A stretch of 64,000 nucleotides of DNA from Apteryx mantelli (Eukaryota > Chordata > Aves > Apterygiformes > Apterygidae): assembly GCF_036417845.1 (NCBI RefSeq), contig NC_089980.1:117577169-117641168 (forward strand), in the 5' to 3' direction. Within the stretch, counting starts at the first letter, position 1, and each line of letters begins with the position of its first letter. The translations under genes were made by a program, and so were the position numbers. Of this stretch, positions 42,501-58,759 are shown one piece after another. Under the pieces are notes generated by a model. It ran no database searches, was not told where the DNA came from, and saw only the letters and a list, made by a program, of their open reading frames with translations.

Positions 42501-45500
42501 CTATTTCAAAGAAAATTTACCTCTATTTCTTTTTCAAAGAGAATTACATGAAAATCATTACCATGATAACAATTGTCATTCTTCACTCACATATAAATCT
42601 GGACAGCTAATTTGGCATATTAAACTTGTTCCTTCTGTGACATGGTGGCAGATGCAAAAGTAGAAAACTTGGATAACACACACTTTATTTGCTAATTAAT
42701 TTGAATCTTTGATGGTATAAATCAATAAACCAATTTGCTAAAAAGAAATCACTCTCGTGTTCTTTTTATAAAAAATTAGCTCATTTTCATCAGAGGTATG
42801 TTCTGTGTCCTGCTTTTTTATAACCTTTGAAGAAGAATTAGCTTAATTTAGGATTTGGTGCAATTAAAAAAATATAGGAAAGTATATAAAATTAGATTGT
42901 TTCCTTCATTTCTGCTAACTCTGTTATTTCAAAAGAAAAACAGACATAGTGATTGAGAATAGTGATTATTTACAAAAGGTCTCACTATTAATTAACCTAC
43001 AAAACCAACACCTTCAGGTAGAACCATTAAACCTGTCTCTAATCCCATTTTTTACAACACTGCAATGGATGGAATGTAAACAAGCCAAAAACTGACAGCT
43101 CCCTGGATTCTGTTATAAAATACTTTGTCCTGAAGGGCTGAACACCTTTTATTTTATTTGGTACATCAACTTCCTGATTTTTGTGATGCTTTTGCTTGGT
43201 ACAAATCTTGTAAATGACTGTCTCTTCAAAGGTGGCTATAGGAAGATGACTACTCTCACTAATCCCTAAATGAAAGTGTAGAGTATGGTATCAGAAGCAT
43301 GAATCCTAGAGTTATTGACCTGAAATGATTCATGTCTTGCAGGTCCTACCACACGTGACTTCAGGAAAAAATATTACTAATGAGCTGTCAGTAAATTATC
43401 ATTGCAGACTGCAAAGGAGTAATACATTTCTACTTTTGTTTGCATATTTATCCAGATTCCACAACGCAATTTCTTGAACCACATGAGGATTTTCTAAAAG
43501 CTCCTTGTTTCTACAATACTAAATCCCTTCCAAGGTTAGTGTTCCTTAAGACCAATATGCATTGGTCCTAGTTATATGAAAAACTTCACAACCTTCCCTG
43601 TCGGTTGTAGTTACCTGGATGCATTTAATTTCACAATGCTAAGATTGAGGTATAAACACAATCCCAGTGAAGGGACTTAGCCTAGGTATCTCCTTGCCCA
43701 GCTGAATTTCATTTTGTGTGCCCTCAGGCCATTTTGCAAGCCCTTTTTCTCAGGTCTTTGCTGGAGCATATGGGAGGAAGGGGATATTGGATAGTATTTC
43801 TTTGATTCAGGATTAACATGTGTGTTATAAATGACACTTGGAACCTGTCCATTTTAAGAAATGCATCTTGTTTCAATCAGTTCTGCTAAATGCCTTTCTA
43901 ATTTTTATAATGTTTTCAGACCAGAGAGGCCACACATTTGATCCTGACATTGGTTTCAGCTGGTTCTAAGTCTGGAGAGTGCCAAAGACAACAGGACCAT
44001 GTATCTGTGGGACTACTTAAATGTTATACTGTTACAAACACTGACTATTATCAGTTACAGCTCTTTTCCTGGCTTTTTTATGTCTGTGAAACTATATAAG
44101 AAAGGATCAAGCAAATCACATTTACATGAAATATTTAAATATGTAAACAAAGACATAGGAAACAGAGGCCTTCCTTTTGAGTCCTGAATTATTCCTATTT
44201 GGTACAACACTGTTCCAGTTTTGCCATAAAACAGTAGTATCAGCACAGCCACAAAGGGGAGGAATTGGTCAGAGGAAATCAGGCTACAAAACAGAGGTCT
44301 ATATAGCAGATCAGTTTTGAGTAATGAGGCAGGAGTTTCACAAACATGGCAGGTTAAGTTGCCAAATCTATTGAGAGTTGTTTTGCGTATGTGCATGCAT
44401 GTAAACTGCAGAAAGGGGACTGAAGACAACTCAAAACTGCAAGTCTGTGTTCTCAAAGAGGGGGTGGAAACAGAGCTCAGATGGATTGCAAGGATAAATA
44501 AGAAACAGAGGAGCAAGATTAGAAGCTCAAAACATGAGATACAAAGGGGAACATCAAGTGGAGAACTCTGCATGTACAGCTTCTCCAAGGGAGTCAGAAA
44601 GCCTCTGAACTTTGCTGAGAACTGTTTTTCAGAATGCAGGGAAAGACTGAAGTGATTTCAGACACTCTGATAACCTCACTGATGGCTAAAAGCAACTGCT
44701 AGCTATGTAACTTAATAAGGACAGACTTGGTAATGATGCCTTACGTAAGGGTGAATCACAAAGAAATGGGAGCTATGCATGAGTTCTGTCAGTTCATGAA
44801 CAAGACTGATTCAGTACGCTTTCCTGCGTATTGTTTGCAAAACACTGTAATCGTTTTTGTTTCAGCTGTTATTAACTGGTTGGAGATAGGCTCCTCCAGG
44901 TGAAACGCAGGTGTGAGTGAAAGGGGATATTTATTTCCTTGCCTAATTAAGAAGCTTTAAAACACAAGCCAAAACACAATCCTGACTTCAAAAGCACTAC
45001 ATACGTGCTCATCTTCACTGCTACAAGAAGTGCTTTTGAATGTAAAGAGGAAGAATTTGAATAAACATTTGCAAGTGACTGGAGATCTATCTTGCAGTTC
45101 AGATGACAATTTACGTTTTTGAAGGCTAAGGTCCAGGCTTTCCTGATCATCCTAAAATGCTGCAGAAAGTATTTATGAAGTTATGGTGAAAAGCACTGCA
45201 AAACTGGCTATTAAAGAAATCTTTTGAGTCAGCTTTTACATATGAAACAGTGACATCTAGTGGCTAGTTTGGTTAATTATAATGAACTGATGCACAGAAA
45301 AACATACACTTGTATTTTGTTGAAAATTAGTAAAAAAAAAAAAAAGGAGTGAATTTATGTAACCTGTTTCACATTGAAAACATTTAAATAGACAAATATA
45401 CACAATATGTAAGTTTTCTAAACAGAAACATACTTTGGTAAATTATTTACAAAAATGGTATTTTTATTTAGAGTGGAAAATCACCTTTTGCCTCTATTTT

Positions 45501-45870
45501 TTAATGAAGCATATAATGAAAGTATGCAAACATGTTTAGATATATTTAAAGAAATAACCATTCCCTACATTAGAGATGTAGTTCTTATCTATACTGACCA
45601 CAAAAACTCACCACTCCTCCTCTTCCTGACATTTCAGCTTCATATTAAAAACACAGGGAAGTTCAGGATTTCATCTTATGATTCTTAAAACACACAAAAG
45701 GATTCTCCATAAACCCTTCCTCTATTTAGTATTCATAGCCACAGCAAATTAGCATCTGAGGCATTTTTTCAAGAGACAGATCCCTTATTTTAAGACCCAA
45801 CTAGAAAAAATAACAAAAACTGTCCTTCAGAGTTCATTATTTAGAACACACATAAGGATACAGGTGACCT
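36553..45870. other. intergenic, no gene recognised
   Basis: AT-rich sequence with many short homopolymers. The longest open frame outside repeats is 177 codons on the minus strand (44588-44055); it lacks recognisable motifs. Confidence 0.6.
40956..40967. repeat. 12-base G run
   Basis: Twelve consecutive G on the plus strand in AT-rich surroundings; the run length may vary or be misread. Confidence 0.9.
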
Positions 45871-46025
45871 CAATTTAACATCTTTCTGTGCCTTTGGCAG
45901 ATACGTGAATATACCCATCTACCAAGAAAAACACCTTATCTACTAAGCCAACAAATTATTTCTCAGGAATAAAGACATTCAAATTTCCTTATTGAATCTG
46001 TTCCATTTTGTCTAGAATAATGAGA
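45871..46025 (+). repeat. left arm of a 155-bp inverted repeat
   Basis: From CAATTTAACATCTTTC to GAATAATGAGA. It is the reverse complement of 46866-47020 with only five mismatches in 155 bases (about 97% identity) and no gaps. The arms are separated by 840 bases. No flanking direct duplication was seen, so a transposon with long terminal repeats is not supported. Confidence 0.95.
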
Positions 46026-46865
46026 AAACATTTGAGAAAAACTTAAATGTGTATCTGAGTTGATGATTTGTCCTCTAGCTAACCTTGCCTAGGAAACAAC
46101 TATTTTCAAGAGTTAAAGTTTACAAAATAATTGTCATGAGTGTCTTAAGCTATAAGAGAAACCCTCCAAATTAAGTAAAGCATGGCTTTTGTTTGTTATG
46201 TGACTGGATTTATGAAGCGATACTACAAAAACATAATGTAAGAGCCTAGTTGCTGACAAATCAAAATAATTACATCATGAATTTAGCAACTGTTTTGCCT
46301 ATTTAGAATTGTATAAGTGAATGAGAGCCAAATGTTTAAGTCGAGTGGAATACCTTAGCCAACGTTCTTTAACTGGGAGATGTGGATTTAGGTTGCTTGT
46401 GGAAAAGCCTATTTGTTCTTTCTGTTTGGAGTAAACATACAAAAAAGCTGGTAGCTGCTCAGTTGAATCCTTTGGTAAATAAAGCTAGACAGAGGTGATT
46501 TGCTCCTGGTTCTGTGTATCTTGCAGGCAGCGACTCAATCTTCAGCCTTCCTTAAGAGCCTTCCTTTCCACCACAACACGTGCTGTCAGCCAGCGTGGAA
46601 AATCATTAAAAGGGAAAAAGCAATATTAACCTGGCAGCTTTACCCTAACAGAAAGTAGCTCTGTTGCGTGAAAGTCTGTGTAAAAAGAGGGGCTGGCAGA
46701 ATTTAGCTGGCATTTGAAATTGGCATCATTCCCATTACAAAAGTTCCCTATGGAGAAGACATGAGTTTCCAAGAACTAGAATTTAGGATTCTCTCTTCTT
46801 CCACACTCACTGTAACACCATATCATTAGGTTGGATTGTCTTTTCCCCTTTTTTGACCCGGTGAA
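46026..46865. other. 840-bp spacer between inverted-repeat arms
   Basis: Unique-looking AT-rich sequence with no open frame of note and no recognised transposase or RNA. It would form the loop if the arms paired. Confidence 0.6.
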
Positions 46866-47020
46866 TCTCATTATTCTAGACAAAATGGAACAGATTCAAT
46901 AAGGAAATTTGAATGTCTTTATTCCTGAGGAATAATTTGTTGGCTTAGTAGATGAGGTGTTTTTCTGGGTAGATGGGTATATTCATGTATCTGCCAAAGG
47001 CACGGAAAGATGTTAAATTG
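46866..47020 (-). repeat. right arm of the 155-bp inverted repeat
   Basis: From TCTCATTATTCTAGAC to GATGTTAAATTG. It pairs with 45871-46025; the homology stops sharply on both sides. Open frames that run through it carry no recognisable protein. Confidence 0.95.
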
Positions 47021-47777
47021 CCCTTCCACAACGGTGTGAAGCCCTCCAGAAATAGTTTCCCCCTGCCCCTACATGGGAGGCTCAAACTGTCTATGTGCAT
47101 GCATTTGCTTATTTTCCTGAAGTATGTAATTCCACCAGAATTCCACCAGCTCACAAATACATGCAAGCTTAGAACCTTACCAGTGTTCTGCTTTTGCAAG
47201 CTAACCTTTGTACACCACTGCTCTTTACATTACTCCAAGTTTAATTTTGTAGATCATTTTTCTTATGTCTTAAATAATACATACTTTAGACGAAGCTTTA
47301 GGTCTCCGCACAAGGCTTTAACTGCTTCCACATATAACTTCTACTAAAAAAAAAAAAGTATTATGGACTCTTTCACACTGTATTCATCTCCTCTGCCTCA
47401 CCAAATTCCCTAAATCCAATATGATCTTTTTACCAGAGTCAATTTGTCATTTCCAGTTCTTTATTAAAAAGTCAAGCATTTTATATATAAACAGAATTTT
47501 GTAGAACATCTTAAAGCTTCTCTCCTTCCCTTCTGTTCCACAAACTAGCAAAAGACACTATCAAAATTTCATCCATATTTAAGAAACGATATTTATCTAA
47601 CTGCATTAAAAGTGTAAAATATAAATTGAAACAATTTAGAGATGGTTTTGACTGACTTACACAAATTAGGTACAAGATTTTACCAAACAGGTAATTTTTA
47701 TGAGAGAAAGAAAAAAAAAAGAATTAAAAAATACTAACTCCAGTCCAACAATCTGTATTCAAGATATAATGGATAAT

Positions 47778-47783
47778 TTTATT
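47778..47783 (-). promoter_or_regulatory. candidate TMEM18 poly(A) signal
   Basis: The first AATAAA on the minus strand after the TMEM18 stop codon, giving a 3' untranslated region of roughly 530 bases. No transcript evidence is available here, and the AT-rich background makes chance hexamers common. Confidence 0.4.
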
Positions 47784-48308
47784 TATAAAAAGGTCCTGCA
47801 TCAGAATTGTTCACTGCCACACATATATATGAAATATGAAACCTGATCTATGAAGCAAAATGTTTCATAGAAGCATGGATTCCTGAGGTATTCTGAAAAT
47901 TAGCCCTCATTTACTAGAATCCACAACACAGTTTCAATTGGCATAAGTAGAAGACTGGATACCCAATAAATACACATTTAACACACAGTTAAAAAATACA
48001 TAGATAGATGAAAACTGACCGGAAGTTTGTACCTTTATCAGTGTTAATCGTCTTGGTCATGGTAAAAATAGCTTATACTTAAGGGCAGAGAGACCTGTTA
48101 AAACCAGCCTTTCTTGACTTCATGGCAAAGTTCAGATGTATTGTGAACCCCCACTTTCGCCTCATTGTCTATGGCCAAAGGGTGCAAAGTCCTTTTAACA
48201 TCAGACACAAAAAACATTACTAATTTTGGATAAACATACAAGAAGGACTGATTACATGAAACAGTATTATTACAAATAATAATAATAAAATAATAATATT
48301 CAACACTT

Positions 48309-52749
<4,441 letters not shown>

Positions 52750-53361
52750 GGCGGCGGCGGCGCCCCGCTCCCCTCCCGCCGCCGAAGCCTCGCGAGAAGG
52801 CGCCCAACGGCCGCCGCCGCCCAACGGCCGCCGCCCGGGCCCTGCCCCGCGGCGCCGACGGGCGCGGGGAGGCGGGGAGAGGCCGCTTGTGCCGGGCGGG
52901 CGGCGCTGCCAGGGCTTCCCGCCCCCTCTGAGGGCCGGGGAGGTTGCGGCTGCTGCTCTCTGTGGGAGGGAGAGTGGAGGCCACTCTCCGCAGGCTTGGT
53001 GCCTGCCGACCCGGTGGGAGAGCAGGTGTGAGAGCTGCCCGGGGAGCAGGCAGCGGGCAGCCCCTGTCTTAAGGGTATAGCGCCAAGTAAGAATCATCTT
53101 CCCACTGCTGTAGCTGAAATTTTGTTTCTCAGTGGTGGCTCGACCCTTTAGAAAAACGGCAGAAACTCGTGTTAGGTTTTTAGCAGTTGATACACAAGAA
53201 AATTGGGAGAGGGTGTTTTCTGTGACAGTTCGTTCGGTAGCATCAGGCTGCTGTCAAGGCTTTTGGGGCCCTTCAGATCTGCGGCCCGGCAGTGTTGCCT
53301 GTTTGGTCTTCCCTCAGTAACAGTGCCTGGCTTCAGCTGCTGCAGGATGAAGCTGCTGATT

Positions 53362-53380
53362 AAAAAAAAAAAAAAAAAAA
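53362..53380. repeat. 19-base A run
   Basis: Nineteen A about 600 bases upstream of TMEM18. It could be a retro-insertion tail, but no source sequence before it was recognised. Confidence 0.85.
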
Positions 53381-54458
53381 GACAGTGTTAAGCCTGATTG
53401 GGAATTTCTGACTAGAAACGATTTGAACACTTCAGTCAGGAGCTTAAGTCAAGTGAAAAATGCTAATCTTTGCAAAAGAAAAAAAAAAATTAATGGATTA
53501 GTGGGCAATGGAAAGGGAATAAGACATCTCATTCACACCTTCTTTTTGCTAAATGCATGTAGGTCTGGAAGAACCTACCAGTCTTAAAGACCTGTCACGC
53601 TTAAATAGAAATTTCAAACTCAGGTTCATCAGCTAATATAGCAGGCTTCATGATCTTAATAGAATTATCTTTGTCTGAACCACAAGCCATACTGTTATAC
53701 AGTAGCTCTATGCTATGGTTTTCATGAAATTTCTATTTCTATTGCTGTCATGAAATTATTTTTTCTAAAGGTTTGGCTTACCAGATCTGAAGCTTTGGCT
53801 CACATTTTTTGCCAGATCATTTTTAATATGAAATTGGGTTTAAAAATTGATAAAGGTTCATGTAGTGCTGCAGGAATGAGAACTTTGGCAACTTTTTTCA
53901 AAATGTTTGGAAGTGCATGTAAAAGTAAACACCATAAACACTTATTCTACCATAAAGGCATATACAGGCCTCAGTGTGAACTGTAGTCTCTTTTTAGTGT
54001 CGCACTTCTGCAATTCAGTGTGAGACTGAGGATGTTTTTTTTCCATTTTGTTTTAGGATTTCAGTGGTCTTTTTCTCAACAATAATAATATCTGGAGGCA
54101 AATGAACGGCTTTGCACCATCCTGCTTAATTTTACAATGCTTTAAGTAACAAAGGTTCTCATTTCTACTACTATTCTGATCTTAGTTTTAAGACTGGAAA
54201 AAAAAAAGAAAAAAGATGTTTTCAGCCCACATTATAAATTGGGAAATAAGGCTAAGAGAAATTGACTTGTCATTTTAAAAATCTTGTGATTAATGTACTA
54301 GATTAAATGATTTGGGATTTCTGTAAATGAGGAATCAATTTCTTCTAAATTGCTCGGTAACTGACTAGAATAACCATCTGCAACAGCTGAACAGGTTCAG
54401 TGAATGCAAGATATAGTAGATGCTTTATGAACTGAATATGCTGGTCAGTGGTGAAGCT

Positions 54459-54540
54459 GTCATAGAGTGGATAGAAAGTTACCATGGTCATAGAGTGGAT
54501 AGAAAGTTATCACCCATGGATGGGTGGATAGAAAGTTAGT
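54459..54540. repeat. 28-bp tandem repeat, three units
   Basis: Units share GTGGATAGAAAGTTA; two begin GTCATAGAG and the third is diverged. It lies between TMEM18 and the RhoGAP-like exons. Confidence 0.85.
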
Positions 54541-55640
54541 GGCTTATTATGACTACAACACATAGTATCAAAAATTTTATGTAGTTTTTACTGTCAGGCA
54601 CTGTAGAGAGCAGTCAGTGCAAGCTTTATCGCAAAATACAGGCTGCTTCTGTGAGAAATGGCTAGGATAAAGTCAATAATGGTGTTTGTCAGCAGATGGT
54701 AGCAGATACATACGTATTACCAACACTTTGTGTGGTATAGGTTAGCCTTCATTTTTCATGGAGAATGAAATGTGAAGCAGAACATACTTAAAAATAACAA
54801 ATATACACATTTCTCTTTTATAGGGAAAGGCCTGTACATTTTTCCTTTTACAGCTTCTCTGCAGATATAGTATGCTACATTCAAATCTTATTTTTAAAGA
54901 TACTATAGAAACAAGAGGTATGCAATATCAATGATGATGTAGAAATATTTCTGTTCTTTTTACTAAGAGTAACTAGACAAATAGGTTTTTAAAACTCAAT
55001 CTCATTTTTCTATTGTAAGATTCAGATTCCTATATAATTTCTCTCCAGGCTACAGTATTAACCATTTTGATTTTTACAGGAGAAAAAGGAAAATGTATCC
55101 CTTTTAACAAATCAAAAACTTCATTTTGCATAGGGAGGTATCTAAAATCACACATATATATAAGTTTAGGTTGCTGAAGAGGACATTGCAAACCTGCAGG
55201 GGCCCACTCAAGTGCCTGGATGGTCCCGGGGGGGCTCAAAGCTGAAACCCTAGTGAAGCCAACCCACATGTTTTGGGGCTTGGGAAAGTTTGGCATTTGT
55301 GTTTTCCGTCTGTTTTTCAGTTCCCCTTGTTCTGCCACTGACTTCCTGCCTGTCCATGGGAAACTCACTTTCTCCATCTCCTCCTCCTCCCGAGCACCCT
55401 CCTCAGGGAGGGAGACTGAGATTTCTGGGTGGACTCAAGGCTGATAGGCACTAGGACCTGTTACTGTACTCATACAGGCGTGTCCCTGTGCAGCCCACTG
55501 CTCTTTTCAGTGGCCCTGATTACCTTTGAGAGCAGGTAACTCAAAGGAAGCTGCCTCCTCGGGCGCCCAAGTGCCGGGGGTGCTTCCTGTGGGCTCAGGG
55601 GTGGTGTCCAAAGCCTCATCTCTGTATCTTGGCTTTGCAG

Positions 55641-55750
55641 GACTTCCTCCACAATATCCCCCCCCAACTCCTGTCGTCAGCCCTGTACGAGAAGTGGATG
55701 CTGGCTCTGGAGGAGCCAAGCAGGGAGGAAAAGATTGAAGAATTGAAAGA
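55641..55750 (+). CDS. RhoGAP-like exon A
   Basis: 110 bases between a GGCTTTGCAG acceptor and a GTGAGT donor. It codes for DFLHNIPPQLLSSALYEKWM and then LEEPSREEKIEELKE, typical of the middle of the TAGAP/ARHGAP20 GAP domain. The family has a further exon before this one that I could not find. Confidence 0.75.
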
Positions 55751-57680
55751 GTGAGTGTTGTAGCCAGTTGCAGCGTTCTGGAGGAGCTGGGAGAGGCCGG
55801 GGCCTTCCCTCGAAGCGGGGAGTCTCATAGAAAAACCTGTCAGTTCTACCAGCTTGCTAGTGCTGATACTTCACAACACAGGCACAGGCTTTCATGAGGT
55901 CAATCTACTGAAAAGCAGGGACTGTGCTGGAACACTCGCCTTTCAGTCAAGATCTGGTCATTCCAGATCTTGTACTTAACCATATGCCCAGCTGCCGTTG
56001 GGGGTTTCTCAACAGGACTTGCGTAAAGCAGCGAAAGTGAGCACAGGCATTGCTCTCTTTGGAGGATGCGCCATTTGCGGGAGCTTACTTGAGGCTTGCT
56101 CACAGCAAGGAGCAGTGGCCACTGCCCCCTCAAGTCATGGCACATTGTGTTTGTGTTCACTTAGGGTGGCTGACCAACTGCCCCGGCCAAATGTCCTCTT
56201 GCTCAAGTCCTTGCTCGCTGTGCTCCACCGCATCAGCCAGAACGCAGAGACCAACAGGATGGACTCCAGCAACCTTGCCATCTGTGTTGGGCCCAACATG
56301 CTGAGCCCAGGCACGGACAGCACGCTGCCGCTGGAAGTGCAGAAAGAAATGAACGACAAGATATGTTGAACTCACTAGCTAGCTCCCCCCGTTGGGGCAC
56401 AGCCGAGCCATCCCCACAGATCCCACAGCCATTGCAACAGCTAAATGCAGCAGCAGACACCTGGGAGCACAGGGGACACCCCTCAGCTGGGCTATCTGCA
56501 GTGTGACAGGCAGATCTCTTAATGGAGCTGCAGCCACAGAGCTACAGCTTTCAGTACAGAAATGGCAGCCAGGAGCAGCAAAGACTGTTGAGCACATTTT
56601 CAGCTCCTTGCACTGACACCCATGGTTTCTGTGTGCAGGTGACGGTGCTGGTGGAATTCCTCATTGACAACTGCGCAGCGATATTTGGGGAGGACTTGGC
56701 CTTGGCCTTGGCTTGCAGCCCCGCTGCTGAGGAGTGCCCCAAGAACACCAACAGCTCCACAGGTAGGAGGCTGCACTGAGGATTGGCACCGCCCAGGGCT
56801 GCTGGGTCCAGTTCTTGAGCTGGTTACAGGAAAATGTTTGTGGCAATGCAGAGAGGTGCAGAGGCTTTGATACCTTCTGACAGTGCCTTCCCCCTGCCAC
56901 ACTTCCCAGAAGTTCAGAATGACCTTCCTCACACCACAAATGGCATCCCAGAGGTTAAACATCTGTAGAGCTCTGCTCTGCACAGCATTGCTCACTATGG
57001 ACCAGAAGTCTCCCCCATGCAGAATATTGTCCGCCGGGGGTACTTGTGTCTCCTGAACTGCTCCTCGTGTCCATAGGTGCTAAGGCTGCAGCTTGCCATC
57101 TGCCCGGGCTGCATGGTGCCACCACAAAAGTCCCCTTTTCCCTTCAGAGGGCCAGTACAAACTAGCTAAGAGGCTCTTTGTGCCCACAGGACACCCAGAG
57201 GCTGCTCAGGAGGATGATTCTGCCCACGACAACTCAGAGCTTGAAGCTGGATGTGGTTCCCCAACCTCTGAGACACAGCAGCCCAGAGGGAGAAGCCCCA
57301 GCGGGAGCAGGACATATGCAATATGCATGTCTGCCCCTCTACTGCCTCATTTGAAAAGCAACATCAGCGTGATGCACAGGAGCATCTCAGAGCCAGCCCT
57401 GTCCTTCCAGGACCCCTCGGAGGGCAGCAAAAGGCATCAGAAATGGAGCAGGAGTGTGGATAATGTTGCTGTTGAGCAGCAACTGGTGAGCCTGGAGAAG
57501 GAGGCACTGGGAGAACAGCCTGCCATCTTGCCCGCACAACTATCAGATGGCGCTCCACCCCAAACGTCCTCCAGGCGCTCCCTGGAGAGCTCTTGTCGTG
57601 CTTCCCATGGCTCCTCCATAATCCCCCTGGGACCTGCTGCCATTCCCTCTTCCTGCTTCTGGGTGGCAAGAACCATCTGA
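55641..57680 (+). CDS. RhoGAP fragment, TAGAP/ARHGAP20-like, possible pseudogene
   Basis: Four exons fit together in phase: 55641-55750, 56165-56360, 56639-56762 and 57190-57680 (stop TGA), giving about 306 residues without an internal stop. Family proteins switch off Rho-type GTPases in signalling cells. The sequence shows the second half of a RhoGAP domain: DFLHNIP, the helix LPRPNVLLLKSLLAVLHRIS, the conserved stretch NRMDSSNLAICVGPNML, and VLVEFLIDNCAAIFGEDL at the end of the fold. A Ser/Pro-rich tail with RSISEPALS follows. The first half of the domain, with the arginine finger (GIFR-type motif), was not found upstream. The donor after the second exon is ATATGT instead of GTATGT, so normal splicing would fail there and the frame would stop two codons on. 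It could be a truncated duplicate, a young pseudogene, or an intact gene with an assembly or base error. TAGAP and ARHGAP20 cannot be told apart by eye. Confidence 0.72.
56165..56360 (+). CDS. RhoGAP-like exon B with mutated donor
   Basis: 196 bases after a TTCACTTAG acceptor, containing the core GAP helices and the conserved Asn-Leu-Ala-x-Cys-x-Gly-Pro motif. It should end at AAG (NDK), but the following bases are ATATGT where GTATGT is expected. Exon C resumes exactly in frame, which supports this boundary. Confidence 0.75.
56639..56762 (+). CDS. RhoGAP-like exon C
   Basis: 124 bases between a GTGTGCAG acceptor and a GTAGGA donor. It codes for VTVLVEFLIDNCAAIFGEDL, the last helix of the GAP fold, then an Ala-rich linker. 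Confidence 0.75.
57190..57680 (+). CDS. RhoGAP-like terminal exon D
   Basis: 491 bases after a TGCCCACAG acceptor, ending at TGA. It codes for a low-complexity Ser/Pro/Glu tail of 162 residues with MHRSISEPALS, a motif of the kind seen in the C-terminal tails of this family. A second AG at 57145-57146 could serve as an alternative acceptor. Confidence 0.6.
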
Positions 57681-57909
57681 GCAGTCACCAGCATTCCTAT
57701 TGCATGCTAAGCCTGGGTCGGGAGCCATCAAAGCCCAACAAGGTCACCAGGGGCGTGGATCAAGTCATAATTGCCTGTTCAGAGGTGCTTTTAATCTGAA
57801 CAACTGAACAGGCTGAGGTGAAAAAATTGTTTGTATGAGCCAACAACATAAAACCTGCAAGGAAACATTCTGGATTCTTTTTTAACAGCTAAACCTGCCT
57901 CTCATTTGT

Positions 57910-58757
57910 AAAAAAGGGAAAGAAAAGGGGAAAGAAAATCAAGGAAAGAAAATCAAGGAAAGAAAAAGAAAAAGAAAAAACAAGGAAATAAGGAAAAGAA
58001 AGGAAAGCAAAAAAAAGAAAAGTGAAGAAGGGGAAAGAGATCAAGGAAAAGTGAAAAAGAAGGGAAAACAAAAGAAGGGAAAACAAAAAAGAAGGAGAGA
58101 GAAAAAGGAGAGAAAGAGAGAAAGGGTAATAATGAAAGAAAAAACAAGGAAAGAAAAAATGAAAAAGTAAAGGAAAAGGAAGCAAGGAAAGGAAAGCAAG
58201 GAAAGGAAAAGGGGAAGAGAGGAGAGAAAGAGAGGCGAGAAAGAGAGGTGAGAAAGAGGCAAGAAAGAAAAGAGGGAACAAGGAAAGGAAAAACAAGGAA
58301 AGGAAAAACAAGGAAAGAAAAGGGCAAGGAAAGAAAACAAGGAAAGAAAAAACAAGGAAAGAAAAGAGCAAGGAAAGAAAAAAAATCAGGAAAAGAGAAA
58401 AAGGGAAAGAGAAACAGGGAAAGAAACAGGGAAAGAAACAGGGAAAGAAAAAGGGAAAGAAAACCAAGGAAAGAAAACCAAGGAAAGAAAGAGAAAATGT
58501 AAATAAAAAGAAAACAGAAAAAAACAGAAAGAAAAAACAGAAAGAAAAAAATAAAAGAAAAACGGGAAAGAAAAACGGGAAAGAAATGAAAAAAATGAAA
58601 GGAAAAAAACGTAAAAAAAATGGAAAGAAAAAATGGAAAGAAAGGAGAGAAAGAAGGAAAGGAAAGACAAGGAAGGGAAGACAAGGAAGGAAAAACAAAG
58701 AAAGGGAAAGGAAAACAAGGAAAGGAAAAGAAAGAAAGAAAGAAAGGAAGAAAACAA
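57910..58757. repeat. 850-bp polypurine tract, degenerate GGAAAGAAAA repeats
   Basis: The plus strand is almost only A and G, with sparse C and T, built from variants of GGAAAGAAAA and AACAAGGAAAG. It starts about 230 bases after the RhoGAP-like stop codon. The near-300-residue Phe/Ser/Leu open frames on the minus strand are artefacts of this composition. Tracts like this can form triplex (H-DNA) and are prone to length change and assembly error. Confidence 0.95.
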
Positions 58758-58759
58758 CC

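Larger units (their letters stand above)
53061..55640. other. TMEM18 to RhoGAP-like interval
   Basis: Searched on the plus strand for the missing first GAP exons (a GIFR-type arginine-finger motif) without success. Holds the A19 run and the 28-bp tandem repeat. Confidence 0.55.

Noticed and set aside
45871..47020. Inverted repeat as a DNA transposon with long terminal repeats
   Set aside because: No flanking target-site duplication, no transposase trace and no recognised terminal motif.
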